Below are positions 1 to 11,775 of a DNA stretch of 64,000 nucleotides, one piece after another. The translations under genes and the position numbers were made by a program. The first letter of the stretch is position 1, and every line of letters begins with the position of its first letter. The DNA is from Fragum whitleyi (taxonomy: Eukaryota; Mollusca; Bivalvia; Cardiida; Cardiidae): contig OX411548.1 in NCBI GenBank assembly GCA_948146395.1, positions 57,059,020 through 57,123,019 of the forward strand, read 5' to 3'. The notes below the pieces were generated by a model. It was not told the origin of the DNA and ran no database searches. It was given only the letters and a program-made list of their open reading frames with translations.

Positions 1-471
1 GACACTGGCTAGATAATATACTATATTAAATTACCTCCTTATATGTTACGTTTTCTTTGCTGGCATATTATGTGCTTCAAGAAATGACATAGCAGTACCA
101 TGATAGTTGGTTATTATTCCAACAAGTCAGAAAGCCTCCTGAAAATCTTACCTAGAAATAGTGTAGTTTCACGATATATATATATTTGTAAAATCTATCT
201 CGAATTTCTAAGAAAAGATGCAGTTGCACGATCAGCTTATCCATATATACTAGTTGAATATTTTTGTATCATGGTCAAGTTATACAAGGTTTTTTTATGT
301 TTCTGAGAACTTCTGTGATTTATGTGTTCAGACCTGTTTAAAACGATTGTCTGGATGTTGCTTTAAGAGAAGGGCTTACCAAAGGACATAAGGGTAAAAA
401 ATCAACACTTTCAATACTATCATGTAAATAAAGAAATTTGGTTCTCCAAAAATTTAAAATTTCTGTACACT
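1..471. other. No gene recognised
   Basis: AT-rich sequence with only a short open frame at 100-306 that shows no domain, no codon bias and no flanking splice logic. I see nothing functional here. Confidence 0.5.
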
Positions 472-810
472 TCAATGACAACGCCTGTGCATGCTGCTTA
501 AAAGCCTCCTGGTTTTAAATTGTGGAATTTGATCCAATTTTTCAAGAAGAGCCTACCTGAGCTCCTGTACCGATGCCGGTTGCACTGGACGTGATAAAAC
601 AGCTGTCTGTAACATGTCCCGAACATGCTCTCTAGGATTTAGATCCGGGGATCTAGCTGGCCATTCCATATGGATGATGGTGGCTTGCTCGAGATATTGA
701 TTAATGATGTCCAGAAATAAGAATGCCAATGCCCCTATTCATCTCATTTTGACTATGATGTCGCCTTGTCCATAGTATACATGCCGAATCTACATTTTGG
801 CTACAGGGTC
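472..810 (-). pseudogene. Tc1/IS630-type transposase, decayed C-terminal part
   Basis: Read on the minus strand, 560-690 translates to a stretch containing HMEWPARSPDLNP, the hallmark around the third catalytic acidic residue of Tc1-type DDE transposases. It is followed by EHVRDML and a tail with ALLEKLDQIPQ and a basic RRLLSSMHRRC end, closing at a stop near 472. An in-frame TAG interrupts the tail. Toward 720-800 the reading degrades into frameshifts where the DNARPHR-type motif should be. No N-terminal DNA-binding part or terminal inverted repeats were found next to it. In a live element the protein would cut and paste a 1-2 kb transposon at TA sites; this copy cannot. I am confident of the family, less so of the left limit. 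Confidence 0.8.
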
Positions 811-2509
811 ATCAAGTCCGATTGCTAAGATAAAAACATCTATTGCTAAAAGTACATGGCCATTCATTATGAATTATAAGAGACTGACTTTTAACTATTC
901 TGATTCTATCTATTTATTTATTCATTTCAATTCTTTATTACGCTTATAATATTTATAAATTGTCTATAAGAAAGAGGAAAAAATACGAGTATTCAGGACA
1001 GCGTGGAGAAGGACAGCGTGTGCCATATTAATGGCAGCTTGTATACCCCCAACCCCCCCCCCCCCCCCCCACCCCCACCCCCCCCACCCCACCCCCACCC
1101 CCAACCAATCACCGAAGGCAGAAACATTGGGAATAGAGATATAGTCGCCTATACATGTATCCACATCTCTCACCAAAAACGTCCCTACATTTTAAAAGAT
1201 ATAATTTTTTCTTTCCTTATTAATAACTTTAGCTCAATATTATTGTACAAGGTCTTGATTAGTTAGAGCTTCACGATAAGATTATATGCATACTTGTAAT
1301 AGATATGAAGATTTTTCTAGATAAGAGCGTAGTTTCCAGCTAGGTTAATCTTAAAGCATATATTTGAAACTGATGTATCTATCTTTATTTTTATTTATTT
1401 TCGCGTCCTCAACTGGTATCGTTATGAATTTATAGCGATGCAATTACTGTTGTACCTTGCTTTGTAGAGAGAGTTTCATTGTGTTTAAGGGGTGGCGTGA
1501 TGTCGTTTTACAGTTCAAGAACGTTCGATCGAGTTTGTCTCTCATGCAAGATCTATTCTAGCTGACATGTATGTGATCGATTTTCGAGTCAACAAAAGAC
1601 TTCAATTATTTTGTCTAAATAGAAAGCCCGTCTGTTCCTTACTACCGTCAATCAAAACACTTTTCAATGGAAAACGTTAAGTACTACATTAAAGCTAAGA
1701 CTTTGTCGATTCTTTTTCTGTTCACGTCATATTCCAGCTATGTAATCTGTCACACTGGCATATATTATAGACTAAGATCAGCCTGCACAGTGGTGCAGTC
1801 TGACCTAAGCCTATACTGCCCGGTTTCTACTTTATGAACATTGAAAAAATAAGCTAGACAATTTCAAGTGTCCTGAAATGTCCTAATATTGGCGCTTTAT
1901 TTGAAAAAGAATTTGAATTAAGCAGAGACAAACCAGAAACATAAAAAAGAAACAAATGTAGAGTGGGATGTAGAAACAACATATATTTTTAAAAAAAAAA
2001 ATTATCGATGTGCTTTACGTTGCGAGAACGAAAAAACATGCTGTTTCAAGCTCCACGACTTTTGATTAATTTCTATCCGAAGAATACTTATTTCTGAATA
2101 TTTGAAAGTCGTCTTATTTGTTTTTCTTTTTAAATTGTCTGTTCATTCATTCGTCTGTCTGTAATTTTTAGCAGCCATCTAGACAGATTTGTTAGCAATA
2201 GATTTAATCGACTATCTAAAATATCATTTTGACACATATTTATTTAAGACTTTCCTTGTGAATAATTGCTCTTTGAAAATACAAAGAGATACAAACACTT
2301 CCTTGTGAAAAATTACAGGTTTTCAAAACTTAAATTGTTTCATTTATGAAGAGGGGAATTCTTCGTTTTATTGAGGCAATCCTATAGTGATCACATTCTT
2401 TTGTAAATCATTGACGTAATTTATCATAGTTTGGGCTCTGTTATAAGGTAATTGAAATTTTACGCCCGTTCTCTTACTTCATTTAAGAGATGAAGAGAAT
2501 ATTTGTTGA
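811..2509. other. Gene-free stretch with a C-rich simple repeat
   Basis: No gene found. Positions 1051-1102 are a C homopolymer passing into (CCCCCA)n-like sequence; the two opposite-strand open frames over it (proline-rich one way, glycine/tryptophan-rich the other) are artefacts of that repeat. The rest is AT-rich unique sequence. Confidence 0.6.
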
Positions 2510-2598
2510 TTTCATTGAGGTATGAAACAAAATACCTGACCACATTGTATGAATCCGCCGAAATGTGATCAGGTTTTTAGTTTCCTACCTCCATGAAA
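2510..2598. repeat. Imperfect hairpin (89 bp)
   Basis: The left arm TTTCATTGAGGTATGAAAC pairs with GTTTCCTACCTCCATGAAA, and inside these ACCTGACCACATT pairs with AATGTGATCAGGT, leaving a loop of about 13 nt near 2550. A single copy was noticed. It is probably a foldback MITE remnant. Confidence 0.6.
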
Positions 2599-3257
2599 CT
2601 AATATATACACCCTATTCACGTCTTATACTTTAATATCATGAAGCTGAAACATAAACATGTAACCATAGAGTTTGCTATACACGTACTAATTTTTGCACA
2701 GGCTTGCAAATAAGCTGCGTACTCGAAATTGTTTTCATTGAGTAGTGAAACAAATTGTTAAGCAAACCAGAATATCCAAATATTGATTGGAATAAATCCA
2801 ATTAAAGTTATCTTTCGACAAAAATTACAGCCAAAACTATGTAGCCTAACGAGAAAATGGCCAAATCCAATAGGACGTTCTCGTTCTAAATATGTGACCA
2901 AACAAACATCCCCTCAAAGTTTTATTCATGTAAGGCTAATATTAAGATCTCTAGAGAGAGTGAACCACGTCAAAAGTTGCCATTGCACAAAGGATGGATA
3001 TTTAATGACCAAAGAGATTACAGAAGTTGTGCCAAGTGATAAGAAAGCGACATATCTTTTATATAGGATTTGCTAATCAATACATACATAAGGTTTACAA
3101 TGTATAATTTTCCATTCGAAGAGCAGTTAAAAACACGACGCATGACGATAGGATTTTCCTGGTTCTCATCTTCTATCCCTTTTCCTTGAAAATTATTTAT
3201 ATCCGGGTATTTGCTAAATTCTATAAATAAATGACCCACCTGGAGCAATAAACTTAC

Positions 3258-3337
3258 CGTAAAATGATTTTGACGATAAAACTGACCGTCTTTGTAGTCC
3301 GTTAAGTGCATTCTGACTTGGTTCAAAGCTCCTCCAA
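3258..3337 (-). other. Possible isolated exon, gene unknown
   Basis: On the minus strand an 80-nt open segment is bounded by a pyrimidine-rich ...CTTTAG acceptor at 3338-3339 and a strong GTAAGT donor at 3257-3252. It reads GGALNQVRMHLTDYKDGQF and then YRQNHFT. I do not recognise the protein, and I found no partner exon on either side. It could be the single visible exon of a gene with long introns, or chance. Confidence 0.22.
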
Positions 3338-3590
3338 CTAAAGCAGACATCAATGGCCGTCAGACATCAGTGGCCGTGATGAAACAGCAATTCTTTTGAA
3401 AGTCACATTAAAACCAATAGAGAAAACAATCGGCAGTGAGTGCCAAATATGTTAAAGTTTGACACTCTAAGGATCGCTGGGATCTTAACATCCGTCATGG
3501 CACACAAGTGGAATAATTTAAAATTATCAATCTGCAAACTATATAGTAGTCGACAAAAAATAAAGAGCATTTCCTTGATGGGCAGTCTAA

Positions 3591-3630
3591 ACGTCGTAAC
3601 TACATCTTGTTCAGACTGTAGTTACGACGT
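3591..3630. repeat. Short perfect hairpin
   Basis: ACGTCGTAACTACA (3591-3604) is the exact inverse of TGTAGTTACGACGT (3617-3630), around a 12-nt loop. Function unknown. Confidence 0.7.
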
Positions 3631-3783
3631 ACAAGTCGCCGATTTTCGAAGTTAATTGAAACATTAATGGCAAGAATGTAGAGTTCAACAGTCATTTTAT
3701 CATAGATGTGAGTTTAGGTTGTTTAACACGTTTTTGATTGATAGCAGCGATCTGTTAATTGTCCATTCACCGAGTGTATTGTC

Positions 3784-3943
3784 AAGGTAGTGGATCCATA
3801 ATAGTTCTACATCGTTTCGGAAGAAATAAACTTTAACAGTGTTAACCGAGGTTTCCTAATGGCTTCATTAGGAAAGCTTAGTCAACATTGTGAAGAATCG
3901 CGAGTTCCGAAATGTTGCAGAATTCATACGGTTCCACTACCTT
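3784..3943. mobile_element. Palindromic MITE, copy 1 (AAGGTAGTGG ends)
   Basis: A 160-bp foldback. The left end AAGGTAGTGGATCCATAATA is inverted at the right as ...TACGGTTCCACTACCTT. A second inner inverted pair lies around 3848-3885 (GTTTCCTAATG / CATTAGGAAAG). A second copy of nearly identical length and design lies at 54299-54459, which shows that it is a dispersed element. It has no coding capacity. Confidence 0.75.
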
Positions 3944-4404
3944 AAAGTCATTTTTTGTAGGCACCGGTCTATTTTTTGGTAATCCATTTCAACGCCAGAA
4001 AATTAATTGTTTGTTGCAAAGTAGACGTCTATTATACAGTGATGCATTTTAAGACCAAACCGCTATTTATCTCAGTAATTTATCAGTGTTTGGGTGCAAT
4101 TTTAAGAAGATATAAGGTTTCTATAGACAATTTTAATTCAACCGGAATGAGAAAGACCCGTAAATTAGAAAGACGACCTTCTTAACGTTTTTCCTTATTT
4201 GGGTATCAAAATGATGGCTTGAAACCTGAAACGTTTCATATGTAAACATCACATGTAAAACGTTTGCACATGCAAACACACAGAGTGTTAGAAGAATGTT
4301 TGGATCGGTTTTTCGGGGGGGGGGGTGTTAAATCGTATGAAATTCTATTCATCAAATCTCTTGCTTCCACCAGCGCACTTTCCCAGCTCCGTTAAAGGTT
4401 TGTG

Positions 4405-4590
4405 ACCTTGACCTTCGTGACCCCAAAATGATAGGACACCTTCTTGAGTCATGGAGAACAACAGTAAAAGTTTCATGATCCTAGGTCAATTCGTTCACGA
4501 GATAGAGCCTGGAACGAAAAAAAGGGTCTACGGATGGAAAGACAGATGAGGTAAACCAATATAACCCCCCCTGAGTTCGTAGGTGAGGGC
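4405..4590 (+). repeat. Degenerate single unit of array family 3
   Basis: Shares with the 23.5-24.2 kb array the succession 'gaccttgacc...gtgacc', 'gataggacac', 'gtttcatgatcctaggtca', a 'gacagatgag' microsatellite relic and an 'ccaatataaccccccctgag...aggtgaggg' end. The G homopolymer at 4315-4326 lies just to the left. Confidence 0.55.
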
Positions 4591-5811
4591 TGAAAATATT
4601 AACTTTTTTGTTTCAATATACATGTAATTAGGCGCCCCATTCGCTCCAAAGCCCTGGGTCTTTGAGACTATTTATAAGCGAATTATAAGGTTTGATGGTG
4701 TTTTCCTTACAAGACATATAACTCACAAGCAAAAACATTTTTGAAACGAAAAAGTTCCGTTCTGTAAACATTTACTTCTCTACTAGTTTGGAGAACAGTG
4801 AATTTGACAAGTTGAATGATTTTGGAGTCATTTTACAGTGAAATTGAATGAGCGTGATGAGCGAGTTTTGAATGATTTTCAAGGGAGGCAAAACATAATA
4901 ATTTCGAAATTAGCGATATTTTAAACGAATTCGATGTTTTTTATCAAATTCAATGTATTTTTGATTAGAGTGTCTTTGGAATGAATAATTGGAGCGATGA
5001 GAGAGATTTTGAACTTTTAATCGAGATGAGTGTAAATTTCACGATGTGGTTAATTGTACGTGTACGGGATGTTTCTTTCAAGGAAAGTATTTGATAAGAA
5101 CTGATTCGAACGTCGATTACAATAAAGCACGAAAAAGAAACACTTTGCCATGACGATAGCCTATAGGCCTTATGACTAGTGAATCTAACTAGATTATTAG
5201 ACACGCACTAGCAGATCCCATTTACTGTGATTTTGCATAATTTTACTTAACGGTGACCACAAACAAAAGATCTCGTGACGAGGAACATTATTTGAAATTT
5301 TCATACAAAAACATCCATGCAGGAATGTAGGAAATGACTTGCCATAGCAACCAGAGTTTGAAACCAGTTTCTGATGATATTAAATCCTTTGAATAATTAC
5401 GGTAGACCTTGTCCCATGGAATATATGCTATATCCTTGTCAAGTTTCAACTTGGTTGGCTTGATGTTTTCAGAGGAGATGGTTTATAATGAAATTGGTGA
5501 GAACAGACGGGACAGAAGGACGACAGACATTGACAAAGCTCTCGACTAATACATAACTTAGGAACAAGCTGGTGTAAGAAGGCCTAGAGGGAGGAAACGA
5601 AAATCATTAACAAAAACTATCTAAATATGACAAATCTTTAATCATTATCAGTATTATTTATCATAATCTCATAAAAATATACATTTATTCTCGTACAAAA
5701 TAACAACAGGCCTACGAAGGCCAATTTAATTTGATACCAATCTACATGATTCTTATACATGATTCTTAATTACAATTTAAACACATTCCCAAACAACCAG
5801 TCTTTTTTTTA
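4591..5811. other. No gene; old repeat remnant
   Basis: No coding signal. Around 5330-5560 the text (tolerant 'caagtttcaacttggttgg', 'gacgggacagaaggacgacag') looks like the worn right half of an array element. The remainder is unremarkable AT-rich sequence. Confidence 0.4.
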
Positions 5812-6914
5812 AACAAGAGGACCATGATGGTCCTAGATCGCTAACCTGGGTCTATTTGACCCCTGGGACATCACATTAATTAAATAAGCAGATGTCTACA
5901 AGGAGATAATTTCTACATAAGATCAATACCATGGAATATTTTCAGCCAATAGCAAGAAGGATGTGCCTTTTCACTCTTTGATTTATATTAAAAAGGATGC
6001 ACCCATCATGCTCAGATGAGCTAAAAGGGATGCGCCCGGATGGAGCCCAAATATGACCCCAGGGTCTTGATATGAATAGACTTGGTAGGGGCCCACTAGA
6101 TAATGCTACATACCAAATATGAAAGCTGTCTGCCCTCTGGTTTCAGATTTTTAAAGATTTTCACTCTTTCATTCTATGTAAAAAGGGTTGCACCCGGGTG
6201 GAGCCCAAATATGATCCCAGGTTCTTGATATGAACAAACTTGGTAGAGGTCCACTAGATCATGCTACATACAAAATATGAAAGCTGTCTGCCTTTTGGTT
6301 TCAGAGAAGAAAGTTTTTGAAGATTGTCCTTTTTTTATCCTTTGTGCTCAGGACAGCTAAAAGCGATGCACCTTGGCAAAGCCCAAATGTGACCAAAGGG
6401 TCTTGATCTGAACAAACTTGGAAGAGGCCCACTAGATGATGCTACCTACCAAAAATGAAAGCTATCTGCCGTCTTGTTTCAGAGAAGAAGATCTTTAAAG
6501 ATTTTTGCTCTTTGATTCTTTGTAAAAAGGGTTACGCCCGGGCAAAGCCCATATATGACCAAGGGTCTTGATATGAACAAACCTGGTAGAGGTCCACTAG
6601 ATCATGCTATATACCAAAAATGAAAGCTGTCTAACTTCTGGTTTCAGAGAAGAAGACTTTTGAAAATTTCTCTATTTTCACCCTTTTTGTTAAGGGCAAA
6701 GGGAAAGTTAAGGGTGGATTTCATTTATTTGATCAACTTTGGTAGAGCTTAACCCAAGGAACATCCCTACCGAGTTTCATCAAGATTGGTCCACTGGTTA
6801 AGGAGGAGAAGATGTTTAAAGAAATTGAGGCCGACAGACGACGGACGCTGCACGACTGACATTGTACGATCACAATAGCTCACCTTAAGCACTTCGTGCT
6901 CAAGGTGAGCTAAA
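5812..6914 (+). mobile_element. Complete hairpin-ended array element (family 1 ends)
   Basis: The left end is AACAAGAGGACCATGATGGT, whose core AGGACCATGATGGTCCT is a palindrome. The body holds about four monomers of roughly 165-185 bp (recurring 'gggtcttgatatgaacaaac', 'ccactagat.atgctaca', 'gaaagctgtctgcc'). A 'cagacgacggacg' microsatellite relic follows. The right end is the hairpin at 6877-6911, with arms AGCTCACCTTAAGCAC / GTGCTCAAGGTGAGCT, followed by AAAA. The layout matches non-autonomous bivalve array elements of the pearl type; no protein is encoded. Confidence 0.75.
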
Positions 6915-7948
6915 AGGTCAAGAATTAAAGCATAGGAAAACATTTCAGTTTCCTTCTCATGCTGCTAACATAAAAGATTCTTATCTTTTTAAAATTGTAC
7001 CTTATTTCGCCTAATAAAAGCGCCTTCCTTAACAGTTGCACCCCTACAATTTTCACTAAAAAAACCCAAAACACTTCAAATGCCTAAATTCCAAGAAATA
7101 CTTGAGACTTCTTCTCTAATTTGATGTCAATTTCCTCTACACAATCATTTATTTAATTGCTCAGAGGAAATTCACCTCAATTTAAAGGGAAAAGGGCATA
7201 AAAGACATCAATTTAATTATTTTTTTAATCAGTAAATCAGCATTCTAAATAAATGCCCCCCAGCCATGTAATGTAAAGATTTTGGGAGTGTTTATTAGAA
7301 GAAATACGGTATGTCTTTTCTCTCACATTCCTATATGGACCCTGGTTATGGAACTGAAATAGTTCAGCAACTTTTCAGAACTATTGATCTTTCATAATGC
7401 TGAAATTAGGAAACCTTGGTATACACTATTTAAGTTCATTACTTCCAAAACGTTGGGGAAAATGACAGATCAAATACCTTAACCTAAATTCTCAATGTTA
7501 TGCTATTTTAGAAAGGATTCTGCATGATACATCACAATCATGTATTTTCAGATACAGACTTTTTCTGTCACGTCTCGCGTCTTTCACTTGCAATGAAATA
7601 TTTTATTAGAAATACCATAGTTTCATTGAAAGGTCAAATTTCAAGAAATGAATCATTTGCACCAATTTCGATAATAACATGTATATAAATAAAGATGTAT
7701 TTACATAAAACACAAGAGAGGTACTAAAACGACTGTAAACAATAACTGTAGCTGAAAGGTACAAGAAATGGCATTTATTTGTCTATATTTGTGGCACAAG
7801 GTCACTGAAAACTTGTCTGAGAACTCTGAAGAATAAATATTTGATTTAGGTATTTGATCCTGCAGAGGTCAACCAGTTTGCATTTCAAATATAATTGTGA
7901 CATTCAAGTTCAGTGAATCAACTCATTAGCAAAGGCATCAGTCCTGCG
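6915..7948. other. No gene recognised
   Basis: AT-rich sequence with no convincing ORF, splice chain or repeat. Confidence 0.5.
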
Positions 7949-8064
7949 TTCAGGAAGACAAAATGGTTCAAACTGTTTGCAAATTTTACCCTTTTTGGGA
8001 CACAAGTGCATGTGCAAAGAAAGACATAATTTGCAAATGGTTTGCACCGTTAAGTCATCCTGAA
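7949..8064. repeat. Foldback element, copy 1 (TTCAGGA ends)
   Basis: About 116 bp. TTCAGGAAGAC at the left mirrors GTCATCCTGAA at the right, and inside these GTTCAAACTGTTTGCAAATT mirrors AATTTGCAAATGGTTTGCAC. A related foldback lies at 13896-14001. The 87-residue open frame over it is incidental. Confidence 0.6.
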
Positions 8065-9141
8065 AGCAAGGCTGGTCTTCCTGCGTTTATCGCAGCCTGG
8101 CAAAGGTTGATCTTTTTTTCACTTCCAAATTTGTCCCTATTTTTCATGATAGGTAAGAAATATATAGATATGCATTTTCTGTTATCATATCAACCTTGTT
8201 TACATTTTCTCCTCTTTATAAACTAACAAACACAGAGATATCTTCTATAATTGATTAGATAGTATGAAACTCTCTTTAATAGCATGTAACTATTCAGTAA
8301 AGCAACAATTTTATTTCTTCATATATCTACTGGCCTTTAAAAGCAATTAAATGGATGAATGAAATAATGTTACAAGTTTTTTTTAAACCTTACAAGAACT
8401 TAAGAGTAATTTTGCATACACTGAAAAGAAATGTAAAGGAAAAATGTAACACCATAGACAAGAAATCACATTGGGGTGCCAACCTACAGCTTCGGGATAC
8501 TGAACATAAGACCTTTATGCCTCCAAAATAGCATTTTTTTTAAGTTTGATGATTGACCTAGACTTAACCTTAACCTTGGATGGTATTTTGTGTAGAGGAA
8601 CCTTCATGCCAAATAAAAGAATTATCCCTTGAATAGTGTTGAAGTTACAGGAAGGTGTTGAATTCAAATGTACATTTTTTTGCAGAGAGACACAGAATAA
8701 CAGGCAGATGGACAATATGCACCCATCTATTGATGCAGTTAAAAAAAACAATGGAAAAAAGGAGATGAATTTATTGGTATTAGATATTTAAAGGTCAATA
8801 AACTCTTTATTTACAGCAGCAAATATCTGTTAAAAAGAAACCACTAAATTCAATTATTCACTGGAAGCTCTGTTGACCTAAGAAATTCATATGTGACCCA
8901 TCAGTAGAAATGGACCACTCTGGTAGTGCATATAGTGTTGATCCTTGACTGCACAGGATTTGAGCACTTTGCTGATTTTCTGAATCTAGAATATTTCTTC
9001 TTCCTTTGTGTGAAAAAAATATTATCTAAATACCACCTTGCGTTCACCTCCACTAAAAAGAGAAGCCAGTCTCTTTCTCAAATGTTCATTTTGAAATGTT
9101 CCAAGAATGCTCCAATTTGAGCAATGGGTCACATATTGAGG

Positions 9142-9208
9142 GCTCAGTGCAAAAAAGGTTGTAACTGCCAATAGGTTTATAGGCAGTTACAACTGTTTTG
9201 TGCTGAGC
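9142..9208. repeat. Short hairpin element H1
   Basis: 67-bp near-perfect palindrome: GCTCAGTGCAAAA...GTTGTAACTGCC / GGCAGTTACAAC...TTTTGTGCTGAGC. Member of the dispersed hairpin family also seen at 15076, 47951, 50587, 51910 and 52393. Confidence 0.8.
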
Positions 9209-9820
9209 TATCAATATATCACTCTTTCTAAAATGGGTTTAAGTTATAGCCTGCAGTATGTCAAGGTTTAGAATGTCTAAAATATTCATTATTTGTTGAC
9301 ATTTCCTAATGAAACATATTAAAAAATAACAGGGCCAATTTATCTCAAATTTCATGCAGACTGCCTAGAAGGAGTAAACCCATTATCAGGTTACAAAGTT
9401 TCAGGCTGGTCTTATTTGAGAGACATTGCTGACAACAATTTCAAATTGATTCAACTTGACCATTTCAAAACTCAATCTTTTGGGAATGAAAACTTTTACA
9501 AAAACATACCAGATCAATTTGGCGTTAAATGTTTTCAACAATCTGTTGGTCAATCTGATCAATATATTGATCACTGCTGTCAATCAAAGTATGAATAAAA
9601 TCACTCATTTAGACAATATAACAATATTGACATCTGAAAAATTATAAAAAATTAATAAAATTTGGGAAACTTGAATTAAATAATAACTAAAGCTTCAATA
9701 TGGTGTAGTTACAAAGTTTATGCTAGTCATGTATGATTTTTCTTGTTGTTTTATGTCTGAAACCAGTTATTTTGTAGAAAATGATACTTTAAACGTTCTG
9801 AGTCAGTCAGGCCATCTTCA

Positions 9821-9985
9821 CGAGTCAAGGGGTATCGAATCGATAAGATCTTCTCGAATACCCCTTGACTGAATGAATAGGTATTTTCTGTACGATTTAT
9901 TTTTAGCCGGCCAATCAAAAGGTCAAACGCGATTTCTGTAACTGCCAATCAGAGAGCTTCTTACAAACAGCATCTGTACCGTTTA
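9821..9985 (+). repeat. Palindrome-containing repeat R, copy 1
   Basis: The core palindrome is AGTCAAGGGGTATCGA (9823-9838) against TCGAATACCCCTTGACT (9854-9870). After it come 'tgaatgaataggtattttct', 'gtacg', a 'gccaatcaaaagg' box and 'cttcttacaaacagc'. The same order recurs in reverse complement at 11625-11775, so this is a dispersed repeat, not a chance hairpin. Confidence 0.65.
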
Positions 9986-11624
9986 ATCTCTATGGCAACC
10001 TTTTGTATACCGACGACTGTGTAGATAATCCCTTTATTCCTGGTTTGAAGAAAATGCGTCGCTCTTTTTGTGTATGTTTTTATTTGGTGACTGGTTGATT
10101 TATAAAATCATCAAAATATAATTCAATTCCTTTTATCATAAATTATTCGAATACTAAGCTTTTGTTTTTATTATTATTGAACATTGTCTTTATTTTTAAA
10201 ATATTTCTATGTAAACTAAAATTACTCTATTTGCAATATATAAAAAAGAAAGTATTGTTATTAAATCACAACATGTCCTCAATGTCGTGCATTATTATCA
10301 AAACTTAAATAAAATATGTGCGCTTCCCAACGGTCTAGTTAAGGCACTACTAGATGATAAAATTTTACACTGTTTCAATTTTAAACACACTCTAATTTCA
10401 AAAAAAGAAGACAAGAAATTTTTGGTGATGTTTTTTAATCCCTTTACTATTTTTGTCGACTTTAAAATAACATGAAATGGTTTTGAGTTTATCTATTTCC
10501 ACCACCAACACCACCACATACACACCAATACTCCGTCGGGTCATAAATCAAATTCCGTAATACATTTGGGAGTAAGAAAACAAAAAAAAATCATTTCGAC
10601 ATTTGAAGAAGTAATTTGGAATAAGTAACAAGTAACTATTTTCAGCAATATAAAAAATCTTAAAATTGTTCTACAGAAGAAAAGTTTGCCCCCCCCCCCC
10701 CCCCCCCTATAAAAAATTTAATAACATAAAAATATGAGGAAAAATTGGCCAGTTTGTATTTTTTTTTGTTTTACATTGAAAGCAAATAAATTTCCATAAT
10801 ATATAGAATTTAGTCAACGGGCGACCAAAACTACTTAATCATAATTTGAATAAGCTGTAGCCACAGGAATTTTTGACTGCGCAATCACAATACACGAATG
10901 TATCAAATATATAAGAAATGAAAATCAAATAATCCCTTTTTTTTAGAAAAAAGTGTAATTCGATTTTTATTGATCATTGCACGGTATTGCTTCGTTTAAA
11001 ACGTCGCGAATAAATTGTATCATAGCAAGTTTGAATTTTAAATTTATCGAAACCTTGTGACTACCTACAACACAGGTATCTTTCAAATCAAAATAAATAC
11101 ATATATAATAAATTCTATTTATTTCTCTTAGGTGCTTAAAGAAAAACCTGATGGAAAAGACGAGGGAATTTTCTGAAATAAAGAATTAATATGAAAGTTC
11201 AACTTAAATATCATTTCTATAAATTATTTCTTTTAGACGGCTTAATTATTGAATTCATTTCAATTTCCAAAATTTCGCACACTTCAATATAGAAACATTC
11301 TGCTTTATTGGAGCTTCCCTTCGATGAGGATTAAATACAGTGCAAACTTAAACCGGTATTGATGGATTAAATAACTTAAAATTTCAAATAAACATTAAAC
11401 CCGTAATACATCGCAGGCAAAAAAGCTGAATTTGAGAACCTTTCAATGTACCATCAAATTATTAAAAAGTAAATTGTCACACTTGACAAGATATAGGAAT
11501 TTCGCACAGCCTTTTCGATTGTGTATTTCAGTCTACTAAGTGTCACTTAAAAAACTGAAGGGGTTAAGCGCAATTCTAAGGGTTAAATTCACATCTGGCA
11601 TGTAACCGCGGGGCATATTGACCT
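9986..11624. other. Gene-free; one C homopolymer
   Basis: The only distinct feature is a run of 19 C at 10689-10707. Otherwise the sequence is AT-rich with no recognisable gene. Confidence 0.5.
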
Positions 11625-11775
11625 AACATACCTCCCGCTTTCGTACCTTTTTGTAAGAAGGTTACTGATTGGTCCGACGCGTTTTCCGTTCTGTGACGTC
11701 ACGCGTACAGAAAATACCCATTCAATCAGCCAAGGGTAGGATAAGTAAAACGTTCGTAACCCTTGGCTCGACAAG
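11625..11775 (-). repeat. Palindrome-containing repeat R, copy 2
   Basis: Reverse-complement copy of the 9821-9985 repeat. Its palindrome is AGCCAAGGGT (11728-11737) against ACCCTTGGCT (11759-11768), next to 'cagaaaatacccattcaatc' and a 'gattggtcc' box. It carries several CpG sites, including tgacgtcacgcg near 11695-11706, which resembles a CRE core. That could be regulatory or just part of the repeat. Confidence 0.6.

Noticed and set aside
964..1266. Opposing open frames rich in glycine/tryptophan or proline
   Set aside because: They are translations of the C-rich simple repeat at 1051-1102, with no other support.
2783..3353. Overlapping 97- and 111-residue open frames on opposite strands
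   Set aside because: Neither shows a domain over its full length. Only the splice-bounded 80-nt part is kept, as a low-confidence exon.
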